The position numbers and the translations under genes were made by a program. A stretch of DNA of 64,000 nucleotides from CAWKDG01 sp963848355 (lineage in GTDB: Bacteria; Actinomycetota; Acidimicrobiia; Acidimicrobiales; UBA8190). Below are positions 36,523 through 45,146 of the stretch, one piece after another; positions within the stretch are counted from its first letter, which is position 1, and the number at the start of each line of letters is the position of its first letter. The notes beneath the pieces are model-generated. The model saw nothing but the letters and a program-made list of their open reading frames with translations. It searched no databases and had not been told where the DNA came from. The DNA lies in contig CAWKDG010000012.1 in NCBI GenBank assembly GCA_963848355.1, forward strand, positions 1,178,001 to 1,242,000. Reading direction: 5' to 3'.

Positions 36523-37317
36523 CTACGGGATCCCGCCGTCGACGCGCAGCACGGCACCGGTGGTGAAGCTGGAGGCGTCGCTGGCGAAGTAGAGGGCGGC
36601 GCCGACCACCTCGTCGGGCTGGCCCCCGCGCTGCAGCGCATGGCGTTGCAGTCCGACGGCGATGGCCTCCATGTCCCAGGCCTTCGACACGTCGGTGAAG
36701 AAGGGCCCGGCCATGATGCAGTTGACCCGCACCGACGGGCCGTAGGTGCGGGCGAACCCCTCCGTCAGGCTGTTCATCCCCGCCTTGGCCGCCCCGTAGG
36801 GCAGGATCGAGGAGTTGGGCCGGATGGACCCGACCGAGCTGACGTTCACGATCGACCCGCCGCCGTGGCCGACCATCCGGCTCCCCACCAGGGCCGTCAG
36901 TCGGAAGACGCCTTTCATGTTGAGGTCGACGACCTTGTCCCACATGGCCTCGGTCACCTCGGTGGCGTCGCCGTAGAGGAGTGACATCCCGGCGTTGTTG
37001 ACGAGGACGTCGACCCGGCCGAAGGCCCCGTAGGCGCTCTCGACGAGGCCGTCGAGCTCGTCCCACATGCCGACGTTGCAGGCCAGGGGCAGCGCCCGGC
37101 GCCCGGTGGTGGCCGTCACCTCGGCGGCCACCGCCTCACAGGCCTCGAGCTTCCTGCTCGTCACCACCACGTCGGCCCCCGCCGCGGCGAAGGCCCGGAT
37201 CATGGACAGCCCGAGACCCCGGCTCCCCCCCGTGACGAGCGCCACCTTCCCGGTCAGGTCGAAGCGCTCGGCCGGCGTCCGCCAGGGATCGGCCTCCACC
37301 GGTGCTCGTCCCCTCAC
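36523..37317 (-). CDS. short-chain dehydrogenase/reductase
   Basis: Classical SDR of 264 residues: cofactor motif VTGGSRGLG, VDVLVNNAGMS, and the catalytic Ser and YxxxK in IVNVSSVGS and LPYGAAKAGMNSL. The C-terminal SFTTGAVLRVDGG is also standard. It acts as an NAD(P)-dependent alcohol or beta-hydroxyacyl oxidoreductase. GTG 37317 overlaps the stop of the upstream phosphotransferase gene (GTGA), making it the third gene of an acyl-CoA dehydrogenase operon. It may oxidise the hydroxyacyl intermediate (inference). Confidence 0.92.
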   Translation of the reverse strand: MRGRAPVEADPWRTPAERFDLTGKVALVTGGSRGLGLSMIRAFAAAGADVVVTSRKLEACEAVAAEVTATTGRRALPLACNVGMWDELDGLVESAYGAFGRVDVLVNNAGMSLLYGDATEVTEAMWDKVVDLNMKGVFRLTALVGSRMVGHGGGSIVNVSSVGSIRPNSSILPYGAAKAGMNSLTEGFARTYGPSVRVNCIMAGPFFTDVSKAWDMEAIAVGLQRHALQRGGQPDEVVGAALYFASDASSFTTGAVLRVDGGIP

Positions 37318-38414
37318 CGAAGGGTCGACGTCCCGGCGAGGTCAGCCGCCCTCACGGCCAGGGAGAGCACGACGTCGCCGAACGCCTCCATCTTCGGATT
37401 GTCGGCCTGACCCTTCATCACGCGGGCGTAGCCGGCCTCGAGGACGACGGCCAGCTTGAAACGGGCCAGGATCACGTAGTAGTCGATGTCGTCGACCGAC
37501 CGACCGCTCTCGTCGGCGTAGTACTCGAGGAGCTCGGCCCGGCTGGGCATGTCGCTGTAGTCGACGTAGCTCCCGGTGCTCCGCTCCTCGTCGGGGTCGA
37601 GCCACCCCTGGATGACCCATCCCAGGTCGAGGAGGGGGTCGCCCACGGTGGCCATCTCCCAGTCCACGATGGCGGCCAGGCGGGCCGGGGCGCCGTGGCG
37701 GTACATGACGTTGGCGAACTGGTAGTCACCGTGCATGATCCCCGGCACGTAGTGGCGCGGCTGGCGGCCCCGCAGCCACTCGGCGGCGACGTCGAGACCG
37801 GGGATGTCGCGGAACTGCACGGCGGCCAGGTGGCTCATCCACCGGTCGACCTGGCGCTCGTGGAAGCCGTCGGGGCGGCCGAAGCCGGCCAGGCCCTTAG
37901 CCTCCCAGTCGACCCGGGAGAGCTTGGCGATCCCGTCGACCAGCTGGAAGGCCAGGCCGCGCCGTCCCTCGGCGTCGGCGTCGAACGGCGCCGGCCACCC
38001 GCCGCCACCCATCGGCGACCACCCGTCGACGTAGGCCATCAGGTAGAAGCAGCCCCCCATCAGGTCGGGGTCGTCGCACACGGCGAGGGCCCGGGCGTGG
38101 GGGACGTCGGTGTCGGCCAGCGCCGCGAGCAACCGGTACTCGCGCAGCATCGTCTCGTTGCGGCCCTCGGGGACGATCCGGGGCGGCCGGCGCAGGGCCA
38201 TCCGGTGCTCGCCCCGACGGATCTCGAACAGCTCGTTCGACGCGCCGCCGGTGATGAAGGTGGCCTCGAGCGGCTCCCCGGATCCGGGAAGGTCACGGTC
38301 GTCCATCCACCGGGCCAACAGCGCCTCGTCGATCAGCCCCCGCGTCCGCTCCTCGTCCTCCTCCGCCGTCGTCGCTCCTGGCCGGGGGGCGGGCGCCGGG
38401 TCCGGTGCCGGCAT
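37314..38414 (-). CDS. phosphotransferase family protein (APH / ACAD10-11 kinase-like)
   Basis: 366 residues with the aminoglycoside-phosphotransferase fold. The Brenner motif HGDYQFANVMY and the metal motif VDWEMATVGDPLLDLGW are intact. In animals the same domain is fused to ACAD10/11 and phosphorylates 4-hydroxyacyl-CoAs. Here it sits directly after an acyl-CoA dehydrogenase gene, with TGATG overlap at 38412-38416. The same job, 4-hydroxyacyl-CoA catabolism, is therefore likely. The first 45 residues are Pro/Glu rich and may be disordered. Confidence 0.88.
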   Translation of the reverse strand: MPAPDPAPAPRPGATTAEEDEERTRGLIDEALLARWMDDRDLPGSGEPLEATFITGGASNELFEIRRGEHRMALRRPPRIVPEGRNETMLREYRLLAALADTDVPHARALAVCDDPDLMGGCFYLMAYVDGWSPMGGGGWPAPFDADAEGRRGLAFQLVDGIAKLSRVDWEAKGLAGFGRPDGFHERQVDRWMSHLAAVQFRDIPGLDVAAEWLRGRQPRHYVPGIMHGDYQFANVMYRHGAPARLAAIVDWEMATVGDPLLDLGWVIQGWLDPDEERSTGSYVDYSDMPSRAELLEYYADESGRSVDDIDYYVILARFKLAVVLEAGYARVMKGQADNPKMEAFGDVVLSLAVRAADLAGTSTLR

Positions 38415-39724
38415 CACAGGTTCGCCACTTCGAGCTCGAGGTACTCGGCGAACTTCTCCCGGGCGGCGGCGATCTTCTCCGGCAGGTGCTCGGTGGGCCA
38501 CAGCCCCGGAGCCGCCTGGTAGCGCTTCAGCACCTGACGGGCCACCGTCACCCGGTGCACCTCGCTCGGCCCGTCCACCAGACCCATGATCGGCGCCATC
38601 ATCCACATCCGCCCCAGCGGCATCTCGTTGGACACGCCCAGGGCACCGTGGACCTGGATGGAGCGTTGGACGATGTCGTGCAGCACCTGCGGGGTGAGCA
38701 CCTTGATGGCGGCGATGTCGTGGCGGACCCTGCGGTAGTCCTGGTACTCGTCGATCTCCCACGCCACGTAGAGGACGAACAGCCGGAACTGCATCAGCTG
38801 GGCGTAGGAGTCGGCGACGTAGTTCTGCACGCTCTGCTTGTCGGCCAGCAGGCTGCCCTGGGTCTCGCGCGACAGCGCCCGCTCGCACATCATGTCGAGC
38901 GCCTTCTGGCAGATCCCCACGGTCCGCATGGCGTGGTGGATCCGGCCGCCCCCGAGACGGGTCTGGGCGATGGCGAAGGCCTGGCCCTCGCCGCCGAGCA
39001 GGCTCTCGGCCGGCAGCCGGACCTCGTTGTAGTGGATCAGGGCGTGCATCCCGGCGTCCTCGTCGTGCAGGGACTCGCCCATGAGCCCCACGTTGCGCAC
39101 GATCTCCACGCCGGGGGTGTCGGTGGGCACCAGGAACATCGACATCCCCTTGTAGGCGCTCACCTCGGGGTTGGTCACCGCCATCACGATGAGAAAGGAC
39201 GCCGTCCGGGCGTTGGAGGAGAAGAACTTCCAGCCCTCGAGCACCCACTCGTCGCCGTCACGCCGCGCCTGCGTGGTGAAGCGGGTGGGGTCCGACCCGC
39301 CCTGGGGCTCGGTCATCGAGTAGGAGGAGAAGATCTCCCCGTTGAGCAACGGGCGCAGGTAGCGCTCCTTCTGCTCCTCGGTCCCGTAGTGGGCGATGAT
39401 CTCGGCGTTCCCGGTGTCGGGCGCCTGGGTGCCGAAGATGATCGGCGCCCACTGCGAGCGGCCCAGGATCTCGTTCATGAGCGACAGCTTCAGCTGCCCG
39501 TAGCCCTCACCGCCGAGCTCGGGGCCGAGGTGGCACGCCCACAGGCCCCGGTCGCGCACCTGCTGCTTCAGGGGGTCGACGACCTTGCGCAGTGTCTCGT
39601 CCATGGGGTGGAAGGCGCGTCCGCCCCAGACCAGGTCCAGGGGCTCGACCTCGTCACGGACGAACCCGTCCATCCAGTCGAGCTTCTCCTGGAACTCCGG
39701 TTCCGTGGTGAAGTCCCACGCCAT
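38414..39724 (-). CDS. acyl-CoA dehydrogenase (ACAD11-like)
   Basis: 436 residues, the full length of a flavin acyl-CoA dehydrogenase. Landmarks: LGPELGGEGYGQLKLSLMNE, FSSYSMTEPQGGSDPT (FAD/substrate loop), WKFFSSNAR, GGGRIHHAMRTVGICQKALD, and VHGALGVSNEMPLGRMW near the C-terminus. The sequence type matches the ACAD10/11 clade, consistent with the adjacent kinase. It is the first gene of a three-gene operon with overlapping ends. Likely catalyses alpha,beta-dehydrogenation, or in the 4-phosphoacyl route phosphate elimination. Confidence 0.93.
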   Translation of the reverse strand: MAWDFTTEPEFQEKLDWMDGFVRDEVEPLDLVWGGRAFHPMDETLRKVVDPLKQQVRDRGLWACHLGPELGGEGYGQLKLSLMNEILGRSQWAPIIFGTQAPDTGNAEIIAHYGTEEQKERYLRPLLNGEIFSSYSMTEPQGGSDPTRFTTQARRDGDEWVLEGWKFFSSNARTASFLIVMAVTNPEVSAYKGMSMFLVPTDTPGVEIVRNVGLMGESLHDEDAGMHALIHYNEVRLPAESLLGGEGQAFAIAQTRLGGGRIHHAMRTVGICQKALDMMCERALSRETQGSLLADKQSVQNYVADSYAQLMQFRLFVLYVAWEIDEYQDYRRVRHDIAAIKVLTPQVLHDIVQRSIQVHGALGVSNEMPLGRMWMMAPIMGLVDGPSEVHRVTVARQVLKRYQAAPGLWPTEHLPEKIAAAREKFAEYLELEVANL

Positions 39725-39766
39725 CGGTGCCTACCCCCCTCGACGGCCCCTCCGGCCGCGGTCGGC

Positions 39767-39788
39767 GACGCCGCCGTCCGGCGGCGTC
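39767..39788 (-). terminator. hairpin terminator after the coiled-coil protein gene
   Basis: Perfect 9-bp stem GACGCCGCC / GGCGGCGTC with loop GTCC, three bases past the stop at 39792. It separates this gene from the acyl-CoA dehydrogenase operon. Confidence 0.6.
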
Positions 39789-39791
39789 GTC

Positions 39792-40207
39792 TCAGCTCTG
39801 GCCCGAACCGTACTGGGCCTGGGGAATGGGTCCGGCCGAGGCCGCCGGGGGCGGGGCCGCGGGAGCGGGGGTGGACGACGACGTCGGCGGCACCGACGAT
39901 GCCGGCACGCCGCCGGCGGCGGTGGCGGGGTCGACGGGGGCGGCATCGGCGGCGGTCACGGTCACGGCACCGTGCTCGGCCTCGAAGGCCTGGACCTCGG
40001 CCACCAGCTCGGCGATCCGGGTGTCGGCCCCGGGGGTGGCCCGACCCACCTTCTGGCTGTAGACATCCCGCCCAACTCGAGCAGCAGGGCGTCGGCATTG
40101 CGCTTGGCCTGGAAGTCGGCCAGCTTCGCCTGCCCGGCCTGACCCGCCTGCTGGGCCTTGTCGGCCAGCTGGGTGGCCTGCGCCTTGACCTTGTCCATCA
40201 ATCCCAT
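39792..40207 (-). CDS. small coiled-coil protein with Pro/Ala-rich tail (one frameshift)
   Basis: About 138 residues. The N-terminus MGLMDKVKAQATQLADKAQQ leads a charged helix through FQAKRNADALLLELG. The natural continuation RDVYSQKVGRATPGADTRIA is in another frame, so one base is missing near 40070. After a further helix (AELVAEVQAFEAEHG) the protein ends in a Pro/Ala/Ser-rich tail. Small proteins of this kind are common hypothetical genes in actinobacteria. ATG 40207 with GGAGGGA upstream. Function unknown; cytosolic by appearance. Confidence 0.65.
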
Positions 40208-40490
40208 GACGTCCCTCCTTCGTTCGGACGCGGCACTACGCCACGGGCGCGAACCGCGGCTCGGCGCGCGACGACGCACGTCCAGCCCCGGACCGGGGGC
40301 GGATCCGGTCCCGGAGCCGGACACCGGGGGGTCGACCCCCGGAAGTACGGACGAGAGCGGGGCAACATTCACGGAAAAAGACTGACGGAGACAGCGGCGC
40401 GGCAAGACTCCACGGTTGCAGCCGACGGGTCCCGTCCCCTAGAGAACGCCCACGGGGCCCGACACCGTGGGTCCGGTGGAAGGCGGGTCG

Positions 40491-41612
40491 GTGACGACAC
40501 AGAACTCCGGGGGCGCACCGTCGGTCGGGGTCGTGGTGGTGGGGACGGGCTTCGGGTGCCTCACCCACGTCCCGGCGTTGCGGGCCGCCGGCTTCGACGT
40601 CGTCGGGCTCGTCGGCCGTGACGCCGAACGGACCGAGGCGCGTGCCCGGCGCTTCGCCATCCCCCACGCCCTGACCTCGTTCGAGGCGGCCCTGGCCCTG
40701 CCCGGCGTGGCCGCCGTCACCATCGCCACCCCGCCGCACACCCACGCCCCCCTCACCTTGGAGGCCCTGGCCGCCGGCAAGCACGTGCTGTGCGAGAAGC
40801 CGCTGGCCCGCGACGCGGCCGAGGCGGCCACCATGCTGGCGGCGGCCGATGCCGCCGGTCTCGTCCATCTGGTCGGGGCCGAGTTCCGCTGGGCCACCGG
40901 CCAGCGCCTGGCCGCCCGGGCCATCGACGGGGGGCCATCGGCGAGCCCCGCCTGGCCACCTTCCTCCTCCACATCCCGTTGCTGGCCGATCCCGACGCCG
41001 AGGTCCCGGCGTGGTGGTCCGACGCCGACCAGGGGGGCGGATGGCTCGGGGCCCACGCCACCCACCTCATCGACCAGGTCCGCACCACCCTGGGGGAGTT
41101 CGACGCCGTGAGCGCCGGCCTCGTCTCGGTGGCCGACACGCCGCCTCGCCGCGTCCGTGGAACGTGGAGGACGCCTACACCGTCCACTTCCGGACCCGCT
41201 CGGGGGTGGACGGTGTGATGCAGTCGAGCGCGGCGTCGTGGGGCCCGATGCTCATCCACACCCGTATCGCCGGCACCGGCGGCACCTTGTGGATCGCCGG
41301 GGACACCGTGCGGGTGGCCGACCCCGACGGCGAGCGGACGATCGACGTCCCCGACGACATGATCGGGGACGCCCCCGAGGCGCCGCCGGCCGACCTCCTC
41401 GTCACCGCCTACGACCTCCTCCACGCCACCGGCATCGACCGGGGTCCGTACACGGCCTGGCCACCGCCTTCCGGCGGCGGATCCTCGGTCTCGCCGTGGC
41501 CGACGAGCCACCCCTGCCCACCTTCGCCGACGGCATGGCCGCCATGGCCGTCCTCGACGCGGCCCGCCGGTCGGCCGCCGGATCCGGGTGGGAGCCGGTG
41601 GTCATGCCCTGA
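40491..41612 (+). CDS. Gfo/Idh/MocA family oxidoreductase (three frameshifts)
   Basis: NAD(P)-dependent sugar or inositol dehydrogenase-like protein of about 373 residues. The Rossmann N-terminus reads VVVVGTGFGCLTHVPALRAA, followed by IATPPHTHAPLTLEALAAGK and the catalytic-Lys motif HVLCEKPLA. The C-terminal domain (WLGAHATHLIDQVRTTLGEF, then HFRTRSGVDGVMQSSAASW) continues after frame changes near 40930, 41140 and 41450. The ending is AMAVLDAARRSAAGSGWEPV. GTG 40491 has GGAAGG seven bases upstream. All conserved blocks survive, so sequencing errors are likelier than decay. The substrate is unknown. Confidence 0.75.
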
Positions 41613-41671
41613 TCGGGTTCATCCGGGCTCATCGCGCTGATCGGGCTGATCAGGCGACCGGGTCCACCGGG

Positions 41672-42319
41672 TCAATACGGAGGGAATCCCTTCCCCGGCC
41701 TTCCCATGCCGGACCGCCGGGCGGCGCCCGTCGCCCTGGCGAAGGCGCGGCGCCACAGGCCCGCCCGTGGCGGCCCCGCCGTCGGAGCATCCCCGTCGGC
41801 CGGGAAATCCTCCTCGGTCGGGAATTCGTCGTCGGAGAACTCGAGGAACGGGGCCGGGTGGCAGGTAGTCGGCGGGAATGTCGTCGCCACGGCGGAAGTG
41901 GCGGACGAGGGCGATGTTCTCGACCGCCCCTCGACCTCGTAGACGGCGCAGAAGCGAGATGTCGCGCGCCGTCGGAGAAGGCGTCGGCCAGTTCGACATC
42001 GCCGTCTCTGAGCTGCTCATAGCCGTCAGCGCGTGATGCGGGCCACGAGGACGTAGACACAGCCGTCGGGCGCGTGGCCCACGGGCCGTCCGATCATGCA
42101 GTGATCGGGCCCGTCGTCGACCACGTGGACGTCGTCGTCGGCGGTACCCGAGACTCGCCTCGAGGTGAGCCGGGTCGTCGGTCGGGCTGAGCCGTCGCGC
42201 GTGCATCCGGTCCCTGATCGCCGCCAGCACCACACCGGGGATCCCGTCGGCGAGGGGACCCGTCGACCGGGACCGCTCCTCGAGAAGCGCGTCTCGTCGG
42301 GAGCCGGTTCCTCGTCCAC
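41672..42319 (-). CDS. hypothetical protein, several frameshifts
   Basis: Starts two bases after the acyl-CoA synthetase stop (GTG 42319). A continuous product can be pieced together from three frames: VDEEPAPDETR, then LLEERSRSTGPLADGIPGVV and RRLSPTDDPAHLEASLG, then DDDVHVVDDGPDHCMIGRPV and GCVYVLVARITR, then DGYEQLRDGDVELADAFSDG and NIALVRHFRRGDDIPADYLP, and finally FLEFSDDEFPTEEDFPADGD to GRPGKGFPPY. That is about 215 residues with at least four indels. I do not recognise the family. Its position suggests the same operon as the ligase. Confidence 0.45.
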
Positions 42320-42321
42320 GC

Positions 42322-44005
42322 TCAGAATTCAAGCAGGCCGCCCCGGCCGTGGGCGGCGAATTCGTCCTGCAGGGCGTCGACGTCGGCCGGCATGAGCAAC
42401 CGGTACGTCGATCGGGCCTCGTCGTCGGCGCCGCGCCCGACGAACGGCCGCCACCAGACGGGTCGGTCGGTGACGCCACGCCGCGCGCGCGCAGAGGACG
42501 CTTGTCGACCTTGTTCGTCCCCGTCAGGGGAATCGGCGTCGGCCAGGCGGACGAAACGTGGCGCCCATTTCGTCCCCAGGTCCTCCTGCACCGACAGGAA
42601 ACGGGCGAAGGCGACCGGGTCGAAGGCGGTCGGCGGCACGGAGCTCCAGGGTGGCCATCACCTGGTCGCCCGTACGCGGATCGGGGACGGGGTAGACGGC
42701 GGCGGTGACGACGCCCGGGCAAGCGGGCCAGGATCCGCTCCACGGGGGCGGCGGCGAAGTTCTCGCCGTCGACGCGCAGCCAGTCGGCCGGTCGTCCGGC
42801 GAAGTAGAAGAAGCCGGCCTCGTCGCGGTAGCCGAGGTCACCGGACCAGAACCAACCCCCCCGGGTGCGCTCGGCCTCGGCGGCGTCGTTGGCGTAGTAG
42901 CCCTCGAAGCGCGGCGCCCCGTTCCGGCTCACGATCTCCCCGATGGCCTCGGCCGGGTTGAGGAGACGTCCGGCGGCGTCGATGACGCGCCGGCGGACAC
43001 TCGTGCCCGGACACGGGGTCGACGATGGCCACCTCGGTCCCCGGTGGGGGCATGCCCATGGCCTGTCGCGGGGTCCCGGGGACGCGGCTCATCGAGATGG
43101 CGCCCTCGCTCGAGCCGTAGCCCTCGACGATCGGGCAGTCGGAACCGCTTCTTGAAGGCGGCGATGTCCGACGGCGACGCGTCGGTGCCGAAGCCGAAGC
43201 GCAACGAGTTCTCACCGTCGTCGGGGAGAGGATCGGAGTGGCCAGGATGTAGGCCAGGGCACGACCGACGTAGTTGAAGTACGTCACACCGTAGCGACGG
43301 ACGTCGGGGAGGAATCCCGACGCCGAGAACCGACGGCGCAGCACCAGGCAGGCGCCCGACGCCATGGCCGGGACGATGCAGGTGTTGAGGGCGTTGCCGT
43401 GGAACATGGGCATGGCGCAGTAGAGGACGTCGTCGGCCGTGAAGCCCGCCCCCGTGGCCATGGTCCGGCCGGCGTCGGCCAACCGTCCCTGGCTCACCCG
43501 CACCGCCTTGGGCGCTCCCGTCGATCCGGAGGTGAACAGCAGGAGGTAGAGCGTCGTCGGACGACGGCAGGCTGCCGGGAACAGACCCGGTGCGCCGCAC
43601 GTCGGACGCGTAGGCCGGGATCGTCGACGACGAAGACACGCCCGGGGTCGACGCCCGTGTCGAGCCCGTCGATCAGCCGGCGCTGGTCGCTGTCGGTGAC
43701 GAGGACCTGGCAGTCGGTGTGGCGGATGTCGGCGGCGAGCTCGTCCCCCCGACGCGTCGGATTGATCCCCACCACGGTGGCGCCGCTCAACGCCGCCCCG
43801 CCGAGAAGGAACAGGTACTCGGGCACGTTCTCGAGGAGGACACCGATGTGGAAGGGCCCGTCCTGCCGGATGCGACCCATCCACGACCGCCCAGCGTGGC
43901 CGACTCCTCGGCCACCTGGCGCCAGGTCCACGACGCGTCGCCGTAGCGGAGGCCGGTGTGGTCGTCATCGGCCCGATCGAGGAGCAGCTGGGCGACCGTC
44001 GTCAT
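42322..44005 (-). CDS. AMP-dependent acyl-CoA synthetase, FadD17-like (many frameshifts)
   Basis: Fatty-acyl-CoA ligase that activates carboxylic acids via an acyl-AMP. Conserved blocks appear in order but in different frames: FHIGVLLENVPEYLFLLGGA, the P-loop LLLFTSGSTGAPKAVRVSQG, PMFHGNALNTCIVPAMASGA, IVEGYGSSEGAISMSRVPGT, GGWFWSGDLGYRDEAGFFYF and GRPADWLRVDGENFAAAPVE. The end is QDEFAAHGRGGLLEF. At least six indels lie between 42600 and 43900. Since every motif is intact, consensus error is the best reading. MTTVAQLLLDRA at 44005 is the likely start; the ATG at 44035 overlaps the divergent gene's start. Confidence 0.75.
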
Positions 44006-44033
44006 CGGGCCGACGATAGTGTCGGCTTCTTCC

Positions 44034-45088
44034 ATGGGGATCTCCGCCGCACGCGATCTGGAAGTGGTGCGCCACGGGTTCACCCGGTGGTTGCGGGCTC
44101 GGCACCCCGACGGACCCGATCCGCACGTCGCCCCCATCGGGCGACCGGCCACCGGCCTGTCGAGCGAGACGCTCTTCCTCGACGTCGACTGGTCCGGATC
44201 GGGCACGAATCCCTGGTGGCCCGCCTCCCTCCCGACGGCGACGGCCTGTTCCCTGTGTACGACCTGGCCGCCCAGGGTCGTGTCCAGGAGACGGTGGCCG
44301 CCGCCGGGCTCCCGGCCGTCGTGCCCCTGGCCGTCGAGCTCGACGACACCTGGGTGGGCGCGCCGTTTCTCCTCATGCCCCACCTCGACGGGCGCGTCGT
44401 GCGCGCCGACACCGCCTTCCTGCGCAAGGGGTGGTTGGCCGAGGCGGCGGCCGATGACCAGGCGAGTCTGCACGCGGGCTTTCTCGACCTGCTGGCGGGC
44501 ATCCACCGCATCGACGTCACCGACGGTCGGTGTGACTTCCTTCCCGGCGCCCGACAGCGGACCACGGGGGGCACCTTGGCCGGCGAGCTCGACCGGTGGG
44601 CGCAGTACCTGGCGTGGGCGGGCGAAGGCGACACGCCGGCCGTCCTGGCCGACGCCGTGGGCTGGTGCCGCCGCCGGCTCCCCGATCCCGAGCCCCCGCC
44701 GTCACTGCTGTGGGGTGACGTCCAGCTCGGCAACGTCCTCGTGGCCGACGACATGACCATCGCCGCCGTCCTCGATTTCGAGATGGCCTCGGTCGGCCCG
44801 GCCGAGCTCGACCTGGCCTGGTTCCTCGTCCTGCACCGGATGACAGTCGACCGATGCGGCTGCGACCTGGCCGGCTTCCCCGGTCAGGACGCCACCGCGG
44901 CCGCCTACGAGGCGCGGCTCGGTCGACCGCTCGCCGATCTGGCGTGGTTCGAGGTCTTCGCCGCCCTGCGCAGCGGGGCCATCATGGTCCGCGCCGCCCG
45001 CCTGCTGTCGCGCCTCGGCGTCGACGACAGTTGGCTCACGCGGGGCAACCCGACGGTGACGCTCCTGGCCGAGCTCATCTCCGACTGA
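44034..45088 (+). CDS. phosphotransferase family protein (APH-like), one frameshift
   Basis: About 350 residues, a second APH-type kinase. The N-terminal helix LEVVRHGFTRWLRARHPDG leads to the nucleotide-binding strands (LSSETLFLDVDW). The frame shifts near 44200, after which HESLVARLPP continues. The Brenner-type loop is LLWGDVQLGNVLV and the metal motif LDFEMASVGPAELDLAW. In the Brenner loop Gly replaces the usual His, a change seen in several actinobacterial members. It is divergent from the acyl-CoA synthetase. Start ATG 44034, possibly leaderless (GATAGT at 44016-44021). Probably acts on acyl-CoA or hydroxylated lipids (inference). Confidence 0.75.
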
Positions 45089-45146
45089 CGCTGTCGAGCC
45101 GGTCGGTGCCGGTTACGAACCCCACCCCGACGCGATGCCGGTCGGC

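Noticed and set aside
40208..40490. GC-rich hairpin near 40324-40342 as a terminator
   Set aside because: The stem CCGGGGG/CCCCCGG is clear, but both flanking genes point away from it, so it would terminate nothing; a promoter-region function cannot be shown.
42322..44005. Calling the acyl-CoA synthetase a true pseudogene
   Set aside because: Every motif is preserved with no nonsense substitution inside the correct frame segments, and neighbouring unrelated genes have the same type of single-base breaks.
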